Shown here piece after piece: positions 35,701 to 44,665 of a DNA stretch of 64,000 nucleotides. Location: NCBI RefSeq assembly GCF_014699055.1, contig NZ_JACXAC010000001.1, positions 372,001 to 436,000 of the forward strand, in the 5' to 3' direction. The notes beneath the pieces are model-generated. The model ran no database searches, was not told the DNA's origin, and saw only the letters and a list, made by a program, of their open reading frames with translations. Position 1 is the stretch's first letter; every line of letters begins with the position of its first letter. Origin of the DNA: Hymenobacter armeniacus. Its GTDB lineage: Bacteria > Bacteroidota > Bacteroidia > Cytophagales > Hymenobacteraceae. A program made the translations under genes and the position numbers.

Positions 35701-36885
35701 TTACAGCGCTTCCACCACAATGGCGCTGGCGCCGCCGCCGCCGTTGCAGATGCCCGTCACGCCGATTTTGCCGCCCTCGTTCTTGAGCACGTTCATCAGC
35801 GTGGTCACAATGCGCGCGCCCGAGGCGCCCAGCGGATGGCCCAGGCTCACGGCGCCGCCGTATTTGTTCACCTTGGTGCCTTCCAGGTTCAGCAGCTTGT
35901 TGTTGGCCAGGCTCACCACCGAGAAGGCTTCGTTGATTTCGTAGAAATCCACGTCGGCGGCGGTTTTGCCGGCGTTTTTCAGGGCTTTGGGGATGGCCAG
36001 CGAGGGCGACGTGGTGAACCACTCCGGCGCCTGCTCGGCATCGGCGAAGCCCAGAATGCGGCCGATGGGCGTGAGGCCCAGCGCGTCGGCCTTCTCGCGG
36101 CTCATCAGCAGCACGGCGGCGGCGCCGTCGTTCAGGGTCGAGGCGTTGGCAGCCGTCACGGTGCCGCCTTCTTTGATGAAGGCGGGTTTCAGGCCGGGCA
36201 CTTTGGCGAAGTCTACCTTCAGGTATTCCTCGTCATCTTCGATAACGGTGGTTTTGCCGCGGCTCTCGATGGTCACGGGCACGATTTCGTCTTTCTTTTT
36301 GCCGGCCTTAGCAGCAGCAGCGCTGCGGGTGTAGCTCTCGATGGCGAAAGCGTCCTGCTCCTCGCGGGTGATGCCCATTTCCTTGGCCGTGTTTTCGGCC
36401 GCGTTGCCCATGGCGTAGTCGTGGTAGGGATCCCAGAGGCCGTCGCGCACCAAGCCGTCAATCATCTGGCTGTGGCCGTACTTGGCACCGAAGCGGGCTT
36501 TGTCGAGGTAGTAGGGCACGTTGCTCATGCTCTCCATGCCGCCGGCCAGAATCACGTCGGCTTGCCCCAGCATGATGGCCTGGGCGGCAAACATGATGGC
36601 CTTGGAGCCCGAAGCGCACACTTTATTTACGGTGGTGCATTCCACGGTGTCGGGTAGGCCGGCTTTCTTGGCGGCCTGGCGGGCGGGGGCCTGGCCGAGG
36701 TTGGCCGAAATCACGTTGCCCATAATCACCTGCTCGACTTCTGCGGGCGCCACGCCGGCTTTGTCGAGGGCACCTTTCAGGGCAATGGCGCCCAGCTCGG
36801 TGGCCGACAACGACGCCAGCGCCCCGCCAAAAGACCCAATGGGCGTGCGGACAGCGGAAATAATGACAACTTCTTTGGTTTGCAT
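35701..36885 (-). CDS. Acetyl-CoA C-acyltransferase (thiolase)
   Basis: The 394-aa protein is a full-length thiolase. The nucleophilic Cys is in TVNKVCASGSKAIM (about residue 90), and the C-terminal catalytic motifs are NEAFSVVSLANN and the GHPLGASGARIV histidine motif, with CNGGGGASAIVVE at the end. It condenses or cleaves acyl-CoA in fatty-acid degradation or acetoacetyl-CoA formation; degradative and biosynthetic types cannot be separated with confidence. It starts MQTKEVVIISAVRTPIGSF. A -7 box and a terminator flank it as a single-gene unit. Confidence 0.95.
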   Translation of the reverse strand: MQTKEVVIISAVRTPIGSFGGALASLSATELGAIALKGALDKAGVAPAEVEQVIMGNVISANLGQAPARQAAKKAGLPDTVECTTVNKVCASGSKAIMFAAQAIMLGQADVILAGGMESMSNVPYYLDKARFGAKYGHSQMIDGLVRDGLWDPYHDYAMGNAAENTAKEMGITREEQDAFAIESYTRSAAAAKAGKKKDEIVPVTIESRGKTTVIEDDEEYLKVDFAKVPGLKPAFIKEGGTVTAANASTLNDGAAAVLLMSREKADALGLTPIGRILGFADAEQAPEWFTTSPSLAIPKALKNAGKTAADVDFYEINEAFSVVSLANNKLLNLEGTKVNKYGGAVSLGHPLGASGARIVTTLMNVLKNEGGKIGVTGICNGGGGASAIVVEAL

Positions 36886-36926
36886 ACCGAAATGTTTGAA
36901 GTGGGGTGGGAGGATGAATCTGGCCG

Positions 36927-36934
36927 CAAAAGTA
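36927..36934 (-). promoter_or_regulatory. -7 box of the thiolase promoter
   Basis: The minus strand reads TACTTTTG, a full TAnnTTTG match, 42 bases before the ATG. A TTG lies further upstream but at a slightly long distance. Confidence 0.45.
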
Positions 36935-37023
36935 CGGATTTAGAACCCCCGAACGCGACAACTGCCTAACGGGCGTTAGTCGGATTTAGTTGGTGGCACA
37001 AGTTGCTTGCACTTAGGACCTAA

Positions 37024-38040
37024 TTACCAGGTCGGCTTATTGGGGTCGGGCTTGCGCTCGGCCGGCCGCGCCAGCTGCTGTAGGTACTGCTGCTCCTGCG
37101 CGCGCAGGGTTTCGAGCAGCTGGCGGGCTTGGGCGGGGCTCAGGTTCATGGCTTGCAGGCGCTCGCGCTGGGTTTGGAGCTGCACGTCGGCCGGGGCGGC
37201 GGTTTCGGTGCCCGGGCGGTTGCTGCGACCCTGGCCAGATTCGGCTGACGAACCGGCGCCGCGGTCCAGCCCGCGCTGCTGGCCGGGCGCTTCGCCCGTG
37301 GGCAGGGGCGCGGCGGGGCCCGAGCCGGGTGCCCGCCCCCCCGTTGCCGCCGCGCCCGGGGCAGGGGAGGGCCGCCGGTTGTCGGGTTGGCCGTCGGGAG
37401 CCGCGCGGCTTTGGGGCGGGCTGGTGGGTGGCGCGGGGCTTGGCTGCTGGTCGTTGATTTCGCCTTTGCGGTCCGTTCCTTCCTTAGTGGCCGACTGGTT
37501 GGGGGCGCTGCCGTTTTTCTCGGGGGCCGACTTGTCCGGCTTGTTCTTTGGTTGATTGGGCTCGGCCGGGGGCGGTGCTATTTGGGGGCTGTTGGGCCGC
37601 CGGGCCAGGTAATCGGTCAGCACTTCGTAGTTGTAGCGGGCGCTTTCATTGCGCGGGTCCAGCAGCAAGGCCTGGCGCAGCAGGCCCACGGCCTGGGCCA
37701 GCTCGCCCCGCTGCGCCGCCAGCACCGCCAGCTGCTGCCGGGCCACGCTGCTCAAGGCCGGGGGCGTGGCGGTCAGGAGCCGGCCATAGGTGCTGGCAGC
37801 GGGCGCCAGCTGTCCGGCCCGGGTTTGGGCGTGGGCCAGGTTCAGCACCAGGCGTGGGTCGGGCTTGGCGCGGGCGTTGGCATTCAGCGCCGCGGCAAAT
37901 GCCTGGGCCGCACGCGCCGCCGCGCCACGTTGGTAAGCCACGGTGCCGCGCCGCACGGCCACGTTGCGGTCGCGCACGCCGGTGAGCAGCGCCCAGCCCG
38001 GCCCACCAATCAGCAGTAGCACCAGCGCAACGTATTTCAC
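37024..38040 (-). CDS. TPR membrane protein, BatC-like
   Basis: The 338-aa product starts with a hydrophobic stretch (VALVLLLIGGPGWALLTG). TPR-type helices follow (ARAAQAFAAALNANARAKPD, LAQAVGLLRQALLLDPRNES; about residues 25-145). The rest is Pro-, Gln- and Gly-rich linker, ending in a helix with LSPAQARQLLETLRAQEQQY. Start GTG 38040 overlaps the upstream VWA gene stop by four bases, so the two are co-translated. Together they resemble BatB-BatC, which in Bacteroidota form an aerotolerance or envelope complex; other bat genes are absent. Confidence 0.82.
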   Translation of the reverse strand: MKYVALVLLLIGGPGWALLTGVRDRNVAVRRGTVAYQRGAAARAAQAFAAALNANARAKPDPRLVLNLAHAQTRAGQLAPAASTYGRLLTATPPALSSVARQQLAVLAAQRGELAQAVGLLRQALLLDPRNESARYNYEVLTDYLARRPNSPQIAPPPAEPNQPKNKPDKSAPEKNGSAPNQSATKEGTDRKGEINDQQPSPAPPTSPPQSRAAPDGQPDNRRPSPAPGAAATGGRAPGSGPAAPLPTGEAPGQQRGLDRGAGSSAESGQGRSNRPGTETAAPADVQLQTQRERLQAMNLSPAQARQLLETLRAQEQQYLQQLARPAERKPDPNKPTW

Positions 38041-39002
38041 GGGCGAATAATGGTTAGGGTCAGGGCCACGTCGAGGGCCAGCAGCAGCAGGGCCACCGCC
38101 AGCGGGTAGCGGTAGCGGTTGTCGGCCACGGCCACGGTGCGCACCTGCTCGGCCACGCCGGGCATGTTGCGCAGCAGGCGCAGCAACGGCTCGAAGCCAT
38201 TTTGCTGGTTGCTCAGCTCCACATACTGGCCGCCGGTTTGGGCGGAAAGTTGCAGCAGCGGAGCTTCGCGCAAGCGGCTTTGCACCACTTGGCCTTTGCC
38301 GTCGCGCACTAGGCCCCCGTTTAGCTTAGGTATGGTGCTGCCCTTTTCCGTGCCCACGCCCACCGTGTATACCCGCGCCCCGGCCCGGGCCAGTTCGCGC
38401 AGCACGGGCTCCAGGTTTTCGCCAAAGTCTTCGCCGTCGCTCACCAGCACCAGGGCCGTGGCGCGGGGCGTGCCGGCCTGCGGGCTCAGCCGTTTCAGCA
38501 CCAGTTCCAGGGGCTCGCGCAGGGTGGTGGGCCCGGCCGGCAGCAGGCTGGTGCGCAGCGTGCGAATGAACACCTGCACGGCCGCTTGGTCATAAGTTAG
38601 CGGGCATTGTACCACGGCTTCAGCCCCAAACACCACCAGCCCCAGCCGGTCGGCCGGAAACTGCGCCACCAGCGTTTCCAGCTCGGCCTGCGCCCGCAGC
38701 AGGCGGGACGGAGCCACGTCGGGGGCGTCCATCGAGCGCGATACGTCCACCAGCAGCCACACGTCTTTGCCGGCGGTGCGCACCGGGCGTTGGCTCACGC
38801 CCAGCGACGGGCCCAGCGCCGCCGCCAGCAGCGCCGCGCCGGTGAGCAGGCGCAGCGTCAGCTTCCACCCGCGGTGGCGGGCCCGGGTGCCCAGTGCCCG
38901 CCCGGCGCGGCCCGCCCGCTGCCAGTGCCGCGCCAGCAGGCCCAGCGCCAGCAACAACGCCAGGCCGGCCGCCACAAAATCAGGATACGCCCAGGTTAGC
39001 AA
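38037..39002 (-). CDS. von Willebrand factor A protein, BatB-like
   Basis: The frame lacks an ATG; TTG at 39002 gives a domain-like start (LLTWAYPDF...), while TTG at 39089 would add 29 unlikely residues. The 321-aa product has an N-terminal membrane helix (AGLALLLALGLL), a second helix, the VWA domain with a MIDAS DVSRSMDAPD, LVSDGEDFGENL, and a C-terminal membrane helix (LAVALLLLALDVALTL). VWA proteins of this type act as membrane-bound chaperone-like factors in Bat complexes. The TPR gene overlaps it at the 3' end. The start is the weakest part of this call. Confidence 0.78.
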   Translation of the reverse strand: MLTWAYPDFVAAGLALLLALGLLARHWQRAGRAGRALGTRARHRGWKLTLRLLTGAALLAAALGPSLGVSQRPVRTAGKDVWLLVDVSRSMDAPDVAPSRLLRAQAELETLVAQFPADRLGLVVFGAEAVVQCPLTYDQAAVQVFIRTLRTSLLPAGPTTLREPLELVLKRLSPQAGTPRATALVLVSDGEDFGENLEPVLRELARAGARVYTVGVGTEKGSTIPKLNGGLVRDGKGQVVQSRLREAPLLQLSAQTGGQYVELSNQQNGFEPLLRLLRNMPGVAEQVRTVAVADNRYRYPLAVALLLLALDVALTLTIIRP

Positions 39003-39133
39003 ACGGGAATCAATAAAAGATACGGAAGGGGCGGGGCCACGTGCCTCACCGGCAAAGGTGGCAGCGTGGGAACTCTTAAATCGTCCCAAAGATAAATTTT
39101 TCGCTCAGGGTATGGCTAATTCAGTTCCGCCCG

Positions 39134-39141
39134 TATATTTG
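39134..39141 (+). promoter_or_regulatory. -7 box of the tRNA operon
   Basis: TATATTTG matches TAnnTTTG exactly and lies 31 bases before the tRNA-Ser gene. It is the only such box in the gap after the BatB-like gene. Confidence 0.55.
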
Positions 39142-39172
39142 CACCCGCTTCGGACGGAAGCGAAACCAGCCT

Positions 39173-39260
39173 GGAGAAGTGGGTGAGTGGCTGAAACCAG
39201 TAGTTTGCTAAACTGCCGTAGCTCTAAAGGTTACCGGGGGTTCGAATCCCCCCTTCTCCA
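39173..39260 (+). tRNA. tRNA-Ser (GCU anticodon)
   Basis: The acceptor stem is GGAGAAG with CTTCTCC and a discriminator A. The anticodon loop TTGCTAA lies on stem GTAGT/ACTGC, giving anticodon GCT for AGC and AGT. The long variable arm is typical of serine tRNA. The T-arm holds GGTTCGAATCC-like bases. The CCA end is not encoded. It heads a three-tRNA cluster. Confidence 0.95.
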
Positions 39261-39340
39261 CTGATAATGTTGGGTTGCGAAAGCGTCCCATTGGGGCTCC
39301 ACCCAGTAGGAAACTTTCTAAACTCAACATTATTTTTTTT

Positions 39341-39414
39341 CGGGGTGTAGCGTAGCCCGGTATCGCGCCTGCTTTGGGAGCAGGAGGTCGTAGGTTCGAA
39401 TCCTGCCACCCCGA
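39341..39414 (+). tRNA. tRNA-Pro (UGG anticodon)
   Basis: CGGGGTG pairs with CACCCCG, discriminator A. The anticodon arm CTGCT-TTTGGGA-AGCAG-like gives TGG. The D-arm and the T-arm GGTTCGAATCC are intact. CCA is not encoded. Confidence 0.95.
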
Positions 39415-39435
39415 CATTTTTCCCGCCCCGTTTTC

Positions 39436-39509
39436 GACCCCGTAGCTCAGCTGGATAGAGCAACTACCTTCTAAGTAGTCGGTCTTTGGTTCGAATCCAA
39501 ACGGGGCCA
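39436..39509 (+). tRNA. tRNA-Arg (UCU anticodon)
   Basis: The anticodon loop CTTCTAA on stem ACTAC/GTAGT gives TCT, for AGA. The D-arm (AGCTCAGCTGGATAGAGC) and T-arm are normal. The acceptor stem GACCCCG with CGGGGCC leaves an A-C mismatch at pair 2-71, the only weak point. Discriminator A. A terminator follows after three bases. Confidence 0.9.
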
Positions 39510-39512
39510 CTC

Positions 39513-39546
39513 AAAAGCCTCTCACCGCAACGTGAGGGGCTTTTTT
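39513..39546 (+). terminator. Terminator of the tRNA operon
   Basis: AAAAGCCTCTCAC pairs with GTGAGGGGCTTTT around CGCAAC, followed by six T. It closes the Ser-Pro-Arg tRNA transcript. Confidence 0.88.
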
Positions 39547-39820
39547 GATTCACGGCATTCATATGGTGCTACAAGCGATTTTTGTACGTGGTCCGCGTGG
39601 CAGCCTCAGTCTATTCCGTCCGCATCGCGGCAAATCGCGCCGCGTTTACGGCCGCCGACTGACTTGCCTGTGGGCTTCGGCACGTTTTGCGGTAACAAAA
39701 TGGCCCACAATCCTTATCTTGGCCACCAATTGCGGCCAACCCCACCTGCTTGACTGCCGTTTTTACCGGTCACTTGTATTTCCTCTCTTTTTTCGCCACC
39801 CCTTAATCAACCTTATAACC

Positions 39821-41272
39821 ATGAAAAGAATCTTACTTTCCCTAGGTCTGCTGAGCTTGGCAGTCAATGCCCATGCTCAATGGACAGAGGTGAACACCAC
39901 CAACTTCAGTACGTTTGCACCGGGCTTCCAAATTGATAAAGTCATGACCCTCTCTTCTACCGTTGCTTGGGCAACGGCATCGGAGGATGTGTCGGGCAGC
40001 GCTGCGAAGTACTACTTGGCAACCAACAACACGGCCGGGACCGAGTTTGAATTCGGTTCGGTGGTGGCACCGGCTCCCGCCGCCCAAAACTTCGAACTCG
40101 CCAACATTTCGGGCATAAACTCCCTCACGGCAATTGCCGGCACCTTCGGGGGGCAGTCGGGCGGGGGCGAAATCCTGCGCACGACCAACCGTGGCCTGAG
40201 CTGGACCAAGGTCAGCACCACTTCGCAGTTCGTGGCAGGCCAAGGGGGCTTCCTCGATTTTGTGCACATGTTCAATGCCACCGACGGCGTGGCCGTGGGC
40301 GACCCGACGAACGGCTATTACGAAATTCTGCGCACCACCGACGGGGGACTGACCTGGGTGCGTAACTCGCAAGCCACCTCGCCCGTTCCGCTCCCTAACT
40401 CGGGCGAAGCCGCGCTGGTGAACTCCTTTTTCACGCGTGGCAACACCATCTGGTTCACCGGCGCTACTCTGGGTTCGCAAACTCCACAGCGGGTGTTCAA
40501 ATCGATTGATAAAGGCGCTACCTGGACGGCCAGTGGCCTGACGCCGCTCCTCGAAAGCATGTCTAAAATTGCTTTCAAGGACGACTTCAACGGCATCGCC
40601 TTCAACACGGTATCGAACGGTACCCAACGCACCGGTGTGAACTACATCAAAACCACCGACGGCGGTAACACCTGGTCTACCTTTACTCCTGTCAATACTG
40701 CCACCGGCAGCTTCTTCCTAAACGACATCGATGGAGTGAATGGCGTGTATTACAGCGTAGGCCCGCGCTTCCCGCAGGCTACGCCGCAAGCACCAGAGGA
40801 TTTTGGCTCTTCTTACAGCTCCGACGGCATCAACTGGACCAACATGACGGTTTCGGCTGGGCGGCGCACGGGTTATTTTTTCACTCTTGACTTAATTCCT
40901 GGCACCACCCCTAACACGACGGTGGGCTACGGTGGGCTACTCACCGATGCCAACGGCATGGGAGGTGTATACAAGTTCTCTCGTACGACTACGGCCACCC
41001 GCGACGCCGCCCTGCAAAACGCCCTGACGGTGTATCCTAACCCCAGCAACACCGGTGTGTTCAGCGTGGACCTGGGCTCGACGCTGAAGGGCAGCGCTCA
41101 GCTGACCGTGGTGGACGCCATGGGTCGCCAAGTGAAGTCGCAAACCGTGAATTCTACCGCGGTGGGCTCGAAGGCTTTCACCGTTGACCTGAGCAACGAA
41201 AAAGCTGGCGTGTACACGTTGCAGTTCCGCACCGACGCTGGCATTGCCACGCAGAAAGTGGTTATCAACTAA
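39821..41272 (+). CDS. T9SS type A protein with BNR/Ycf48-like repeats
   Basis: ATG 39821 follows a long leader and begins MKRILLSLGLLSLAVNAHAQ, a signal peptide. The 483-aa protein has about six beta-propeller repeats of the sialidase/photosynthesis-factor type: LRTTNRGLSWTKVS, LRTTDGGLTWVRNSQA, FKSIDKGATWTASGL and IKTTDGGNTWSTF. The end is a T9SS sorting domain: LTVYPNPSNTGVFSVDLGS, LTVVDAMGRQVKSQT and EKAGVYTLQFRTD. It is therefore secreted by the type IX system. No enzyme active site is visible. It is alone between the tRNA terminator and its own terminator. Confidence 0.93.
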   Translation: MKRILLSLGLLSLAVNAHAQWTEVNTTNFSTFAPGFQIDKVMTLSSTVAWATASEDVSGSAAKYYLATNNTAGTEFEFGSVVAPAPAAQNFELANISGINSLTAIAGTFGGQSGGGEILRTTNRGLSWTKVSTTSQFVAGQGGFLDFVHMFNATDGVAVGDPTNGYYEILRTTDGGLTWVRNSQATSPVPLPNSGEAALVNSFFTRGNTIWFTGATLGSQTPQRVFKSIDKGATWTASGLTPLLESMSKIAFKDDFNGIAFNTVSNGTQRTGVNYIKTTDGGNTWSTFTPVNTATGSFFLNDIDGVNGVYYSVGPRFPQATPQAPEDFGSSYSSDGINWTNMTVSAGRRTGYFFTLDLIPGTTPNTTVGYGGLLTDANGMGGVYKFSRTTTATRDAALQNALTVYPNPSNTGVFSVDLGSTLKGSAQLTVVDAMGRQVKSQTVNSTAVGSKAFTVDLSNEKAGVYTLQFRTDAGIATQKVVIN

Positions 41273-41293
41273 GGGCCGGTTCTTGCTCTTGTC

Positions 41294-41329
41294 AAAAGGC
41301 CTCTTCCGCACCGGGAGAGGCCTTTTTTT
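41294..41329 (+). terminator. Terminator after the T9SS protein
   Basis: AAAAGGCCTCTTCC-type stem pairs with GGGAGAGGCC, followed by seven T. Confidence 0.9.
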
Positions 41330-41432
41330 GTGCCTGAAGACAAGGCGGTTGACGGCGCAGTTTTGGCCGCTCGAAAATGAAAAAATCCGGGGAGTAAAAC
41401 CGCGAAAATTCCTGAAAATGGGATTAAATATG

Positions 41433-41440
41433 TACTTTTG
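41433..41440 (+). promoter_or_regulatory. -7 box of the gyrB promoter
   Basis: TACTTTTG is a full TAnnTTTG match, 59 bases before the gyrB ATG. No clear -33 TTG is visible. Confidence 0.4.
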
Positions 41441-41484
41441 AGTGTTCAGTACCTAGCCGCCCGTTGGACGGTTTTACGACCTGA

Positions 41485-43494
<2,010 letters not shown>

Positions 43495-43510
43495 CCTAGC
43501 TTAAATGGAG

Positions 43511-43540
43511 AGGCCCGCTGCAAAGCGGGCCTTTCTTGTT
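43511..43540 (+). terminator. Terminator of gyrB
   Basis: AGGCCCGCT pairs with AGCGGGCCT around GCAA, followed by a T-rich tail TTCTTGTTT. Confidence 0.88.
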
Positions 43541-43571
43541 TAATAGCAACTCGTTACAACCAGTTACAACC

Positions 43572-43955
43572 ATGCGACAACTCATTTCTTCGGGGGCTCC
43601 TTGGGAACCACTGGTGGGCTACTCCCGCGCCGTGCGCGTGGGCAACGTGGTGGAAGTGGCCGGCACCACTGCGCAGGACGGCGACGCGGTTACGGGCGGG
43701 CCCGACGTGTATGCGCAAACCAAGCGCGCGCTGGAAAAAATTGGCGAAGCGCTGGCGGCTGCCGGCGCCTCTTTTGCCGACGTGGTGCGTACCCGCATCT
43801 ACCTGACCGACATCTCGCAGTGGGAAGCCGCGGGCCGGGCCCACGGCGAAGTGTTTGGCGAGATTCGTCCGGCGTCCTCCATGCTCGAAGTGAAAGCCCT
43901 GATTAGGCAAGAGTTGTTGGTGGAGATTGAGGCAACGGCCATCGTGGCGGAGTAA
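43572..43955 (+). CDS. RidA-family protein
   Basis: From ATG 43572 the product is 127 aa. It shows the YjgF/YER057c/UK114 fold: WEPLVGYSRAVRVGNVVEVAGTT at the start, KRALEKIGEALAAAGASFADVVRTRIYLTD in the middle, and SSMLEVKALIRQELLVEIEA near the end. RidA members hydrolyse reactive enamine/imine intermediates from PLP enzymes. Arg of VRTRIYL is the conserved active-site residue of the family. It is between gyrB and the light-sensing cluster but shows no link to either. Confidence 0.9.
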   Translation: MRQLISSGAPWEPLVGYSRAVRVGNVVEVAGTTAQDGDAVTGGPDVYAQTKRALEKIGEALAAAGASFADVVRTRIYLTDISQWEAAGRAHGEVFGEIRPASSMLEVKALIRQELLVEIEATAIVAE

Positions 43956-44018
43956 GACTCGGCGCGGCCCCTGGCCAGTTGTGGCCCGCCCGGGAAAGGG
44001 CGGCAACAAGCTCGTGCC

Positions 44019-44026
44019 TAATTTTG
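44019..44026 (+). promoter_or_regulatory. -7 box of the light-sensing operon
   Basis: TAATTTTG is a full TAnnTTTG match, 43 bases before the heme oxygenase ATG. A -33 TTG at normal spacing was not found. Confidence 0.4.
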
Positions 44027-44068
44027 GTGACGATATATTCCCAATTGCTTTACGCTAGTCCGCTATTG

Positions 44069-44665
44069 ATGTCCACAGTGCCAAGCACTCCCGAAAACCC
44101 GGTCGTGCCCACCATTCTTGCCCGCCTGCGCGCCGAAACCCGCCCGTACCACGACGCGCTGGAAGCGGGGGCTTTCAACGAAGCCCTGCGGGCGGGCGCC
44201 CCCACGCCCACCGGTACGGCGCAGTTTCTGGAGCGGATGTATGGGTTTTTACAGCCCTACGAAGCTGCCCTGCGAGCGCACGCCGCGGAATTGGGACCCG
44301 CCTGGGAACTGCCACAGCGCTACCGTGCCCAATTAATTCTGGAAGATTTGGGCCGGCCGGCCGCCGACCCCGGCCTGCCGCTGTGCCCGGCCATGCCGCC
44401 GCTGCGCACCGTGCCCCAACTGCTGGGGGCCCTCTACGTGATGGAAGGCTCGACGCTGGGCGGGCAGGTGATTACCCGGCAACTGGAACGGGCGGGCATC
44501 CCGCAGCGGCGGTATTTTTCGGGCTATGGCGAGCGAACCGGACGCCTGTGGAAGACGTTTGGCCAGCTATTGACCGAGGCCGCTACGCCGGCCACGGCCG
44601 ATGACATTGTGGCCTCGGCCGCGCTTACTTTTCAACACCTTGCTGCGTGGATAAACCAACCGTGA
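44069..44665 (+). CDS. bphO: Heme oxygenase for phytochrome chromophore (BphO-like)
   Basis: From ATG 44069 the protein is 198 aa. It has the heme oxygenase helical fold: LRAETRPYHDALE with the likely proximal His (H28), and the distal-helix motif ALYVMEGSTLGGQVITRQLE. It cleaves heme to biliverdin, CO and iron. The stop overlaps the phytochrome start by 19 bases, so the biliverdin made here should supply that chromophore. A role in iron acquisition from heme is less likely because no uptake gene is present. Confidence 0.9.
   Translation: MSTVPSTPENPVVPTILARLRAETRPYHDALEAGAFNEALRAGAPTPTGTAQFLERMYGFLQPYEAALRAHAAELGPAWELPQRYRAQLILEDLGRPAADPGLPLCPAMPPLRTVPQLLGALYVMEGSTLGGQVITRQLERAGIPQRRYFSGYGERTGRLWKTFGQLLTEAATPATADDIVASAALTFQHLAAWINQP

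Noticed and set aside
34006..36657. 883-aa rightward frame opposite the YwqK and thiolase genes
   Set aside because: It is the reverse complement of two well-supported genes; high GC keeps the opposite frame open. It has Ala/Val/Gly/His-rich filler with no domain.
39208..39510. Leftward frames across the tRNA cluster
   Set aside because: They are antisense to three well-folded tRNA genes; the 'protein' sequences come from conserved tRNA arms.
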